From Verrucomicrobiota bacterium (GTDB lineage Bacteria; Verrucomicrobiota; Verrucomicrobiia; Opitutales; JABDGR01), in assembly GCA_013285985.1 (NCBI GenBank), contig JABDGR010000005.1:1-47777 (forward strand): DNA of 47,777 nucleotides. The letters run 5' to 3'. The number at the start of each line of letters is the position of its first letter. The first letter of the stretch is position 1. Shown here one piece after another: positions 39,977 to 47,777 of the stretch. A program made the translations under genes and the position numbers. The notes beneath the pieces were generated by a model that had not been told where the DNA came from, made no database searches, and worked only from the letters and a program-made list of their open reading frames with translations.

Positions 39977-42187
39977 TCACGGGACGGCTTTCAACGCTGC
40001 AACTTTGGCTTGAAAATCGGTGAGTTCCTTTTCGTAGGTCGGAAGAAGTTGCGTCCAATGATAGTTGGCTGGTTTGCCGCCCGAGCCGCCGGAAACGGGA
40101 ATCTTGCGCTGGCTCGTTTGCATGGAGTTGGCGTACTGGTAGGTATTTTCGGTGAGCTTCGCCAGCGTGCGGTAGTGGTCGAGGCTTTCGGCGAGGTATT
40201 TTTCCGCCTGCACCATGTCATTGGGGTCCTGGCTGTAATTATAACGCAGCACAAGCATCGCCGCGTTGGCCTTGGCGGCGTAGTTTTGCGCCATGGCCTG
40301 GATGCAGTAAACGTCATTCTTCAGCCGGTCGAATTCCTCGCGGTTTTTGGTGACGAGCGGCGCGGCGGCATCAATTTCGGTGACGGCCTTCGCGGAGAAA
40401 TCGAGAACTTCCTTGATGATGGACGGCGGGGTTTCGCCCTCGTGTGACTGTTTGTTCCATTCCCGATCCGTGTACACATCGAGGCGCTCACCCGGGGGCG
40501 ACTGCGATTCCCAGAGGCCGGAGTAAACGCTGTATCTTTCGGGGCGGACGAGTTCGTCGAGCGTCATGCCGAGGGAAAGCGTCTGGCGGTTGCCTTCCGT
40601 GATGCCGAAGCGGCGGATGAGGCGCGGGGCGATTTCGCCGGAGTCATTGTAGGCGTCGAGGATGGACGCAGCAGCCTGCGGCGAGCCATACATTTCGGTG
40701 AGGCGGCCAATCCAGTAGGTGCGCTCGCCCGCGGCATCGCGGTCGGGGTTCCACATATACCGCGACCAGGCCTCGAACCAAATCCAGTCGCGATTATATT
40801 GTTTGAGCGGAACGTCAGTCTTGTCCGGCGCATCGGGCCAGTTCCAATAGGAGAGCGGGTAAAGGTGCATCCCGCGGGCGTTCAGGCGGTCACGCGCGGC
40901 CAGGACAGATTTTTGGATGAAAATCGTGTCACCATACCGGAACGGCTCGAGATTGGCCATGATATGGATGTTGGTCATATGCGTCGAGGCGAGGTTGCCC
41001 AAATCCTGCTGCTGCTTTTGCAGTGGCCCGCGCGGTTCCCAAGTCGTGAGGGATTCACCGTTGAATTTCGCCTCGGAGTAAAGATTGTGGTACGTTTTGA
41101 GCATCTCCGTCATGAGGGCAACGGGGTCGTTAATCGTGTGCGCGCGGACGACGAGCGGTGGCTCCTGCGTGAGGCCGGCCTCGGCCATGCCGTCCTTGAC
41201 GCCGGGGATGATCACCTGCGTGGCCCAATAAAATTGGTTGTCGGTGCCCGTGAGCGCTTCGCCGAGGCAGACCATGAGGCCGACGTTGGGGTATTGCTTG
41301 ACGAATTCGGCGATGGACTTGCGTGTATAGTCCGCGGCGAGGGGCGTGGGTGCCTTCAACTGGGTGGCGAGGCCGTTTTTGTCGGCAAAGGGTTTCGAGA
41401 GCAAAATATTATAGAACATCTGCACGACCCAGATGCCGCGCTTGTCAGCCTCCTGTACGATGTAGCGGTACATTTCAGTGTTCTTCTTGAATTGCTCATC
41501 CGAGACTTCCAGCGCGTAGGGATAATCCGGCACTCTGACGAGAGAAGCGAAAGGATGGCCGGCCCAGATAAAGAGCGTGTTCATCCGGTTCGCGGCGAGC
41601 ATGTCGAGATACTCGGTCCAGAATTGTTTGTCGTAAAAGAACGGAAAAAGTTCGTCGGTATAGGGGTATTCGTACGTTTTGCGTCCGGGCAACAAGTACG
41701 TTTTTTGCATGCCGAAGCACGGCCCGCGCATCTTGAAGGCCGGAGCGTCGATGAAATGTAGGTCCGTCGGCAATTTTTTGGCGTCGCGCACGCGCGCAGC
41801 CAGCTCCAGACAGCCATAGAGCGCCCCGGAATCATCGCCGCCCGCCACGGCAATGGTCCCATTGGCGCACGTCGCGAGGAGGAAGCCTTCGGGCTTGAGG
41901 TCGCCGTCCTTGAGCTGCAACTGGTTTGCGCTGACGAGGGATTGAACCCCCGTGCTCTTCGCCGGGCCGACGACGATGCGCGGCGTTCCGGCGAGTGCGT
42001 CGGTTGGTGTGTGGACGACAGCCGCGTCGAGTCCGGCGCTCTTCAGTGCATCGGCCAGGCGGGTTGCGCCATACTCGACGCGCGGCGCGGCGTTGGCGTC
42101 GAGCACGATGGAGATGGCCGCTCCGTGTAGCGGACTGGCAGCAAGGAAAAAAAATGCGAGCAGGGAGGAGACGAGGCGGAAGTTCAT
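39977..42187 (-). CDS. Secreted alpha-glucuronidase-like hydrolase, family uncertain
   Basis: A 736-residue exported protein (signal peptide MNFRLVSSLLAFFFLAASPLHG). The N-terminal alpha/beta domain (EYGATRLADALKSAGLDAAV; then a PRIVVGPAKSTG stretch; then AVAGGDDSGALYGCLELA) resembles the GH67/GH20b accessory domain. A TIM-barrel region follows: FKMRGPCFGMQKTYLL, FWTEYLDMLAANRMNTLFIW and VGLMVCLGEALTGTDNQFYW. The Glu of CLGEA is a candidate acid. The C-terminal third is helical (about residues 580-735), with YRTLAKLTENTYQYA. An uronic-acid-directed glycosidase is plausible in a pectin locus, but I cannot name the CAZy family. It overlaps the upstream propeller-enzyme gene by 4 nt. Confidence 0.65.
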   Translation of the reverse strand: MNFRLVSSLLAFFFLAASPLHGAAISIVLDANAAPRVEYGATRLADALKSAGLDAAVVHTPTDALAGTPRIVVGPAKSTGVQSLVSANQLQLKDGDLKPEGFLLATCANGTIAVAGGDDSGALYGCLELAARVRDAKKLPTDLHFIDAPAFKMRGPCFGMQKTYLLPGRKTYEYPYTDELFPFFYDKQFWTEYLDMLAANRMNTLFIWAGHPFASLVRVPDYPYALEVSDEQFKKNTEMYRYIVQEADKRGIWVVQMFYNILLSKPFADKNGLATQLKAPTPLAADYTRKSIAEFVKQYPNVGLMVCLGEALTGTDNQFYWATQVIIPGVKDGMAEAGLTQEPPLVVRAHTINDPVALMTEMLKTYHNLYSEAKFNGESLTTWEPRGPLQKQQQDLGNLASTHMTNIHIMANLEPFRYGDTIFIQKSVLAARDRLNARGMHLYPLSYWNWPDAPDKTDVPLKQYNRDWIWFEAWSRYMWNPDRDAAGERTYWIGRLTEMYGSPQAAASILDAYNDSGEIAPRLIRRFGITEGNRQTLSLGMTLDELVRPERYSVYSGLWESQSPPGERLDVYTDREWNKQSHEGETPPSIIKEVLDFSAKAVTEIDAAAPLVTKNREEFDRLKNDVYCIQAMAQNYAAKANAAMLVLRYNYSQDPNDMVQAEKYLAESLDHYRTLAKLTENTYQYANSMQTSQRKIPVSGGSGGKPANYHWTQLLPTYEKELTDFQAKVAALKAVP

Positions 42188-43368
42188 GGGGCTGTGTCAG
42201 TCTTTTCGGGGGTTGGTGCGGGGCGAAAATCTTTCGACGTCGCGACGGCGATGGCCCGGCCTTGCGTGCCGACGGCGCAGTAAAAATGATAGACCACGCC
42301 ATTGTATTTAACGACGTACGGTTTGTGGGCGAAAGTTTTGTCCCACGGTTCCGATGGCGAAATGAGGGGTTGGCCGCTCCATTTTGTCCAGTGAACGAGG
42401 TCGGTGGAGCAGGCGAAGGTGTCGAACGCGCCTTTCACCGGGCCCCAGAGGAAGCCATAATAAATCATGACCCATAAATCGCCGAGGCGGACGACTTCCG
42501 GGTCGCCGGAAATTCCTTTCTTGCCGTTGTCAATGACCGGGCCGTCGCCGTAGCGCGTCCAGTGCACCATATCCTTGGATACGGCCATACCAATGCGTTC
42601 GGTGGCCTGGCCTTCCTGCTTGCCGTTGTAGAACATTACAAAGGGCGAGCCGAGTGAAGCCGCTTTGTCCCAGAGGATATTGCTTTTGTAGAGTGTCTTT
42701 TTTTCAAACGCGCGCACGTCGGGCTGCTCGGTGGAAAGAACGGGGTTTTCGGTAAATCGAGTCCACGGCTCGGGCTTGTCGGGCGCTTTTGTCCAGGCGA
42801 GGCCGATGGCCAGCGGGTCGGTCTCGTAACCCTGCTTTGCGCCACCGATGTAGGACATCCAGTATTTGCCATCGTAAGTCTGAAGCTCGTTGGTGCCGCC
42901 AAAATTCGGATCGGCGAGGGCGATGCCGCCGTCAGCCTGCCATTGGTCCCAACCGCTGCCGGCAAACGGCATGATTTTGCCAAGCTTGTTCCAGTGCAGC
43001 AGGTCATCGCTTTCAGCCAGGAAAGTTTCGTAGCCGACCTTGTCCTTGATGCTGACGTAGAGCATGTACCATTTGTCGTGGTAACGGAACACGCTTGGGC
43101 AATCGGCGACTTCGCCTTCACCCGGCTTAATTACAATGCCGAATTTATAGGGTGTTTTGATTTCGTCGTAGATCCGTTGCATGTCGGCATCGGGAACGGG
43201 TTTGAACGCCGGATTAGCGGTAGCCTGTGCGGACGCGACCACCGGTGTGGTTGCATCACTCGGTCCGGACGCGGCTGGTGGCTGGTCTGCCCCACTTGAA
43301 ACGGTGGCAAATGCAATTGCTCCGACTGCTAAGGCGATGACAACGGACGGGATTCTCACAGAGGGCAT
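42184..43368 (-). CDS. Secreted five-bladed beta-propeller hydrolase (GH43/GH130-like)
   Basis: A 394-residue exported protein with a signal peptide (VIALAVGAIAFATVSSGA) and an Ala/Pro/Ser-rich spacer. Propeller blades with the F.YHDKWYMLYV, DDLLHWNKLG, FVMFYNGKQEG, KDMVHWTRYG, DPEVVRLGDLWVMIYYG and STDLVHWTKWSG patterns are those of GH43/GH130/GH32-type enzymes. Candidate acidic residues are Asp in VADCPSVF, Asp in GDPEVV and Glu in the same motif. Possible targets are arabinosyl, galactosyl or mannosyl linkages. It is the first gene of a two-gene operon and is divergent from mcsA. Confidence 0.7.
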   Translation of the reverse strand: MPSVRIPSVVIALAVGAIAFATVSSGADQPPAASGPSDATTPVVASAQATANPAFKPVPDADMQRIYDEIKTPYKFGIVIKPGEGEVADCPSVFRYHDKWYMLYVSIKDKVGYETFLAESDDLLHWNKLGKIMPFAGSGWDQWQADGGIALADPNFGGTNELQTYDGKYWMSYIGGAKQGYETDPLAIGLAWTKAPDKPEPWTRFTENPVLSTEQPDVRAFEKKTLYKSNILWDKAASLGSPFVMFYNGKQEGQATERIGMAVSKDMVHWTRYGDGPVIDNGKKGISGDPEVVRLGDLWVMIYYGFLWGPVKGAFDTFACSTDLVHWTKWSGQPLISPSEPWDKTFAHKPYVVKYNGVVYHFYCAVGTQGRAIAVATSKDFRPAPTPEKTDTAP

Positions 43369-43591
43369 ATTGGGGGTGATTGACGCCGAAAAGTGGCTAC
43401 TTCATAACGCATGCCCCCAGCCAGAGCAATCCCAGGCTGACGCATCAGTTTCGATAACCGTCAGGAAGTTTTCGGATGCCGATGTTTGCCTTGCGCCTCT
43501 TCACCACGCTAACGCTTAAAGGGTTAGGCGTAACCAACCTGGCACGCATTATGCCCTTCACTTTGTTGCCGATAAGTGATATTTACCCATC
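43369..43591. promoter_or_regulatory. Divergent promoter region between the propeller hydrolase and mcsA
   Basis: This 223-nt gap contains the sigma-54-like site at 43540-43554 reading toward mcsA. Just before it is a short palindrome GGTTA-GGCG-TAACC (43522-43535) and an AAGT-GGCT-ACTT palindrome near 43391-43402 on the hydrolase side. No other gene is seen. Confidence 0.45.
43540..43554 (+). promoter_or_regulatory. Candidate sigma-54 promoter before mcsA
   Basis: TGGCACGCATTATGC matches the sigma-54 pattern TGGCACG-N4-TTGC at all positions except one, and the diagnostic GG and GC are separated by exactly 10 nt. A start about 12 nt downstream would give a leader of roughly 26 nt before the mcsA ATG at 43592. 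No enhancer-binding regulator is encoded nearby. Confidence 0.4.
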
Positions 43592-44116
43592 ATGGGCGAC
43601 TCCCTCCATTGCGACCTGTGCGGCAAGCCCGCGACGGTCCACCTGACGCAAATCGTCAAGAACCAGATCCAGAAAGTGGACCTGTGTGAAGAGTGCGCGC
43701 AGACCAAAGGCGTGACCGATCCGGAGGGTTTTTCGCTGGCGGATTTGCTGGCAAAAAGCTTTGCCGGACCGGCGGAAGAGCCGGCCGAGCTCGGAGCAGG
43801 CAACCTGGTCTGCGAACAATGCGGGAGTTCGGCGCAGAACTTCAAGAAGACCGGGCGGCTGGGTTGTGCGGTGTGTTACGACAACCTGAAGCCCATCCTC
43901 TTGCCCCTCATCTCCGGCTTGCACAAGGGCGGCCAGCACAAGGGGAAAATTCCCGCGCGTCAATGGCGCAACCTCGGTTTGCGCCGCGAAATGGAAAATG
44001 TGGAACGGGAATTGCAGGATGCCGTTAAGACCGAAAACTTTGAAGTCGCCGCCCGCTGCCGGGACCGGCTGGGCGCCCTGCGTGCACAACTCGCCGCACC
44101 GGCGGCCACTTCTTGA
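43592..44116 (+). CDS. mcsA: McsA, zinc-binding activator of protein arginine kinase
   Basis: A 174-residue protein. Two zinc sites are visible: Cys7/Cys10 with Cys32/Cys35 (CDLC...CEEC), and Cys74/Cys77 with Cys92/Cys95 (CEQC...CAVC). The C-terminus has a UVR-type coiled motif (MENVERELQDAVKTENFEVA, then RCRDRLGAL). McsA binds and activates the arginine kinase McsB and helps deliver substrates to ClpC. It is 30 nt upstream of mcsB on the same strand. The Firmicute repressor gene ctsR is absent here. Confidence 0.92.
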   Translation: MGDSLHCDLCGKPATVHLTQIVKNQIQKVDLCEECAQTKGVTDPEGFSLADLLAKSFAGPAEEPAELGAGNLVCEQCGSSAQNFKKTGRLGCAVCYDNLKPILLPLISGLHKGGQHKGKIPARQWRNLGLRREMENVERELQDAVKTENFEVAARCRDRLGALRAQLAAPAATS

Positions 44117-44146
44117 GCTTTTCGGGGTTTCTACACCATAGCCAAC

Positions 44147-45235
44147 ATGCAAATTCTTCCCATACTGGACACTCCGGCCGAAGTCGTGCCGGGCGGTTCG
44201 CCGTCGGGGCCGATTGTGCTGAGCACGCGCATCCGGCTGGCGCGGAATTTGCGCGACTTTCCGTTCCCCGGGTGGGCCAAAGAGGCACAACGGCGGGAAA
44301 TTTTTACCCGGTGCATCGAAGCCGCCAATGCGACGACCCAGATGAAAAAAGCCTATGTGCTCGATTTGACGGCGCTGGATGACTTGGAGAAACAGGTGCT
44401 CGTCGAGCGTCACCTCATCAGCCGCGAACTATCCTCGGCCTCGCCGGGCGCGGGCGTGGTGGTCAGCCGCGACCATGGCATGGCGGTGATGATCAATGAA
44501 GAAGACCACCTGCGCCTGCAAGTGATGCGCCCAGGCTTCCAATTCAAGCGCGTATGGAAGCTGGCGGATGCGCTGGACAACAGTCTCGAGGAAAAACTCG
44601 ACCTGGCATTTTCTCCGGAACTGGGCTACCTTACAGCGTGCCCGACAAACTTGGGCACGGGCCTGCGCGCATCGGTGATGATGCACTTGCCCGGCCTGGT
44701 GCTCGCGAGCCAGATGGAACAGGCCATCCGCGCGGTGAACCAGCTCGGCCTCGCCGTGCGTGGCTGGTATGGCGAAGGCTCGGAGGCCAGCGGCAGTATT
44801 TTCCAGATTTCCAACCAACAGACCCTTGGCGAAAGCGAGGAGGACATCATCAAACGTGTCACCTCGGTGCTGCAGACGATTGTCGAACAGGAGCAGAACG
44901 CGCGGGCGAAGCTGCTGGAAGGCGACTCGGTGAAGCTGCTTGACAAAATCGGGCGCGCCTACGGCACCGTGCGCAACGCGCACTTGTTGACCTCCGTCGA
45001 GGCGATGAACTGCCTCTCCCTGCTGCGTCTGGCGGCTGATCTGACGCTGCTGCCCGATACGGAACGGCCCCGGCTGGACCGGCTGTTTATCGAAAGCCAG
45101 CCTGGCCACGTGCAGCTGGCGGCCAAGGGCTTGATGGAAGGCCAGAAGCGCGACCTCGCCCGCGCCCGTTTCCTGCGCGAACAACTTTCCGCGTTGCCAC
45201 CGCTTAACTTCGACCGTGCCTTCGAAAAGAATTGA
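44147..45235 (+). CDS. mcsB: McsB protein arginine kinase
   Basis: A 362-residue kinase of the phosphagen-kinase fold that phosphorylates arginines in damaged or regulatory proteins, tagging them for ClpCP. Seen motifs: VLSTRIRLARNLRDFPFPGW (nucleotide arginines), MINEEDHLRLQVM (catalytic Glu), ELGYLTACPTNLGTGLRASV (with the reactive Cys), RGWYGEGSEASGSIFQISNQ, and the C-terminal RDLARARFLRE that forms the phospho-arginine pocket. Length and order are normal. It lies between mcsA and clpC. Confidence 0.95.
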   Translation: MQILPILDTPAEVVPGGSPSGPIVLSTRIRLARNLRDFPFPGWAKEAQRREIFTRCIEAANATTQMKKAYVLDLTALDDLEKQVLVERHLISRELSSASPGAGVVVSRDHGMAVMINEEDHLRLQVMRPGFQFKRVWKLADALDNSLEEKLDLAFSPELGYLTACPTNLGTGLRASVMMHLPGLVLASQMEQAIRAVNQLGLAVRGWYGEGSEASGSIFQISNQQTLGESEEDIIKRVTSVLQTIVEQEQNARAKLLEGDSVKLLDKIGRAYGTVRNAHLLTSVEAMNCLSLLRLAADLTLLPDTERPRLDRLFIESQPGHVQLAAKGLMEGQKRDLARARFLREQLSALPPLNFDRAFEKN

Positions 45236-45293
45236 GCGCACCGCCGATATTGCGGCTCGTGTTTTGCCCGATTTCCGCCTAGCATACTAAGTG

Positions 45294-45321
45294 TTGCGCG
45301 ACTTGTTTACCGCCCTATAAT
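45294..45321 (+). promoter_or_regulatory. Candidate sigma-70 promoter of clpC
   Basis: A perfect TATAAT (45316-45321) is preceded at 16 nt by TTGCGC (45294-45299). The predicted start lies about 10 nt before the clpC ATG at 45338, so the leader would be very short. It lies in the 102-nt mcsB-clpC gap and suggests clpC can be transcribed separately from mcsAB. Confidence 0.45.
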
Positions 45322-45337
45322 TTTAAAAAACTCCATC

Positions 45338-47777
45338 ATGGCTGAACCCACCAACAACTTCACGCCGCGGGCCCAGCAAGTGCTGGCGCTTGCGCGCAAA
45401 GAGGCCGACCGGTTTCACCACAATTACGTGGGGACCGAGCACTTGCTGCTGGGCTTGATCAACCTTGGCCAGGGCGTCGCCGTGAATGTGTTGCAAAAAA
45501 TGGGGCTGGATCTGGAGACGGTGCGCAATGCCGTCGAAAAACAGGTTGGCACCGGCCCGGAAGCGAAGCCGACCGGCAGCATCCCTTACACGCCACGGGT
45601 GAAAAAAGTTTTGGCATTGGCGCAAAAGGAAGCCAAGGCGCTCAACCATTCCTATATTGGCACGGAACACATTCTCCTCGGCCTCCTGCGCGAGGGCGAG
45701 GGCGTCGCCGCCCGCGTGCTCAAGAGCCTTGATGTGGACATCGAGCGCTGCCGCAGCGAAATTTTGGCCGAGTTGGACCCGAACTTCTCCGGTGAAACGG
45801 GCGCACCGCCGCCCGAGGAACCCGCCAGCGGCCCCAACTGCCGCCCAACCCACGCCTTCGGCGAATCCCGAGGAGAAGAAGGAAATCAAAACGCCCGCGC
45901 TCAAGGCGTTTGGTCGTGATTTGACGGAACTGGCGCGCAACGGCGAACTGGATCCCGTCATCGGCCGCAAGTCGGAAATCCGCCGCGTCGTGCAGATTTT
46001 GTGCCGCCGCACCAAAAATAATCCCGTGCTCATCGGTGAAGCCGGCGTGGGCAAGACAGCCATTGTCGAGGGCCTCGCCCAGGAAATCGCCTCGGGTATC
46101 GTGCCGGAAATACTTTTGGACAAGCGCGTCATCACCCTCGACCTCGCCCTGATGGTCGCCGGCACGAAATACCGCGGCCAGTTTGAAGAGCGCATCAAGG
46201 CGGTCATGGATGAAATCCGCCGCGCCAAAAACATCCTCCTCTTTATTGACGAGCTGCACACCATCGTCGGCGCCGGCGCGGCCGAAGGCGCGATGGACGC
46301 CTCGAACATCTTCAAGCCGGCGCTGTCCCGCGGCGAACTGCAGTGCATCGGCGCGACGACCCTGGGCGAATACCGCAAGTATATCGAGAAGGACAGCGCG
46401 CTGGACCGCCGTTTTCAATCGGTCAAGGTTGAGGCGCCCAGCGTGGACGAGACCGTGCTCATCCTCAAGGGCTTGCGCCAGAAATACGAGGAGCACCACA
46501 AGGTCGTCTATACCGACAAGGCGCTCGAACTGGCCGCGAAACTTTCCGACCGCTATATCACTGCGCGCTTCCTGCCTGACAAGGCGATTGACGTCCTTGA
46601 CGAGGCCGGCTCCCGCGCCCGCATCGAAGGTCTGAACCGCCCGCCGGAAATCGAGGAATTATCCAAGGAAATCGAAAAAGTCTGCGCGGAGAAGGAAGAC
46701 GCCATTGCGAAACAGCACTTCGAAGAGGCCGCGAAATACCGTGATCTTGAAAAGCAAGTGCGCCACAAGCGTGACCAGGCCATTGAGCAATGGAAGCACA
46801 CGCGCGAGCAGCGCACCATCACCGTCGGCGAGGACGAGATGCTCCAGGTCGTGTCCGACTGGACCGGCATCCCCTTGTCACGCATGGAGCAAAAGGAGAG
46901 CCAGAAACTCCTCAATTTGGAAAAGGAACTCCAGGTCAACGTCATCGGCCAGGAGGAGGCCACCGAGGTTATCGCCAAGGCCCTGCGCCGTTCGCGGGCG
47001 GACTTGAAAGACCCTCGCCGGCCCATCGGTTCTTTCCTTTTCCTCGGCCCGACGGGCGTCGGCAAAACGCACCTGGCCAAAACTCTTGCCGAGCGCATCT
47101 TTGGTAATCAGGACGCCCTGTTGCAGATCGACATGTCCGAATACATGGAAAAATTCTCGGTCTCGCGCCTCATTGGTTCGCCTCCCGGCTACATCGGTTA
47201 CGAGGAAGGCGGCCAGCTCACGGAAGCCGTGCGCCGCAAGCCCTATTCGGTCGTGCTCTTCGACGAAATCGAGAAGGCGCACCCGGATGTCGTGCAGCTT
47301 CTCCTCCAAGTGCTTGAAGACGGCCGCCTGACGGATTCGCTCGGTCGCACGGTGGACTTCCGCAACACCATTTTGATCATGACCTCGAATGTTGGGGCGG
47401 ACCTGCTGCAGCGGCCATCCTCGATGGGCTTTGATGTTGGCGCCAGCGGCGATGCGGATCACGAGAAATCCAAGGCCCGCATCATGGAGGAATTAAAACG
47501 GCACTTTAAGCCGGAGTTCCTCAACCGCGTCAACCAGATCGTCGTCTTCCACGCGCTTAGCAAAGAGCACATGAAGAAGGTCATCGAACTGGAGCTGTCG
47601 AAGGTGCGCAAGCGCCTTTCCAGCCAGAAAATCGAAATCGAAGTGGATGACACCGCCAAGGAATTCCTCCTCGCCAAGGGCTGGGATGAAAAATACGGCG
47701 CGCGACCCCTGCGCCGCGCGGTCGAGAATTACCTCGAAGACCCGCTGGCCGAGGCCATTCTCCGCAGCGAAGTCCGC
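45338..47777 (+). CDS. clpC: ClpC AAA+ unfoldase (one frameshift; 3' end outside window)
   Basis: ClpC unfolds proteins, including arginine-phosphorylated ones, and feeds them to ClpP. The N-domain with its two Clp repeats ([38 protein letters not shown]) is in frame from ATG 45338. After a Pro/Glu linker the frame breaks; deleting one C from the CCCC at 45832-45835 restores ...[20 protein letters not shown]... and the rest of the protein. D1 has [13 protein letters not shown] (Walker A) and LLFIDELHT (Walker B). A UVR-containing middle segment ([19 protein letters not shown]) follows. D2 has [27 protein letters not shown] and the sensor-2 [18 protein letters not shown]. The window ends before the C-terminus. 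Confidence 0.93.

Overview
The window looks like a chromosomal segment of a Gram-negative, polysaccharide-degrading bacterium, most likely of the phylum Verrucomicrobiota. A TonB protein and a TonB-dependent receptor imply an outer membrane. A McsA-McsB-ClpC arginine-phosphorylation/protease cluster without CtsR fits the Planctomycetes-Verrucomicrobia-Chlamydiae group better than Proteobacteria. A dense set of secreted glycoside hydrolases (GH2, GH78, GH95 twice, GH106, DUF5060/4038-type) plus a pectate lyase is typical of Verrucomicrobiota. The phylum call is inference from gene content. Most of the DNA is GC-rich, but about 9.47-12.22 kb is visibly AT-richer and looks acquired.

Layout. 1-144: 3' end of an Nramp-like membrane protein. 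153-3042: TonB (one frameshift) and a TonB-dependent receptor. 3166-5047: a 3-hydroxyisobutyrate-dehydrogenase-like enzyme and an AraD1/GguC (FAH-fold) sugar-acid enzyme. 5159-7094: two tandem paralogous small exported proteins and an O6-alkylguanine-DNA alkyltransferase, with a leftover piece of the alkyltransferase 3' end between the paralogues. 7304-8371: recA. 8792-9464: VapBC-type toxin-antitoxin pair. 9505-11916: a large GHKL ATPase of unknown function, possibly a defence gene. 11934-12020: remnant of the 3' end of an L-rhamnonate dehydratase paralogue. 12220-15164: a RedB-like thioredoxin-fold protein and a membrane hybrid histidine kinase.

15252-35096 is a nearly gapless run of ten minus-strand genes, read from about 35.1 kb leftward: MGH1-like hydrolase, DUF5060/DUF4038 hydrolase, DapA-family aldolase, MFS sugar-acid transporter, BNR-repeat lipoprotein, GH78, GH106, GH95, GH2 and L-rhamnonate dehydratase. 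A plus-strand pair (pectate lyase and a second GH95, 35377-39950) diverges from it. A convergent minus-strand pair (alpha-glucuronidase-like and five-bladed propeller hydrolase, 39977-43368) follows. Together these read as a polysaccharide utilisation locus for a rhamnose-rich, galactose/fucose-decorated pectin such as rhamnogalacturonan I. Exported enzymes would free rhamnose, galactose and fucose; the transporter, rhamnonate dehydratase and DapA-type aldolase would feed deoxy-sugar acids into central metabolism. There is no SusC/SusD pair and no transcription factor inside the locus.

43592-47777 holds mcsA, mcsB and clpC (clpC has one apparent frameshift and runs off the window). No tRNA, rRNA, CRISPR array, transposase or integrase was seen. 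The most notable observations are the two 3'-end gene remnants left by duplication or replacement, the AT-rich VapBC/GHKL-ATPase segment, the ten-gene operon with a nested inverted repeat upstream, a near-consensus sigma-54 site before mcsA, and two single-base frameshifts, both explicable by one extra base in a short homopolymer.
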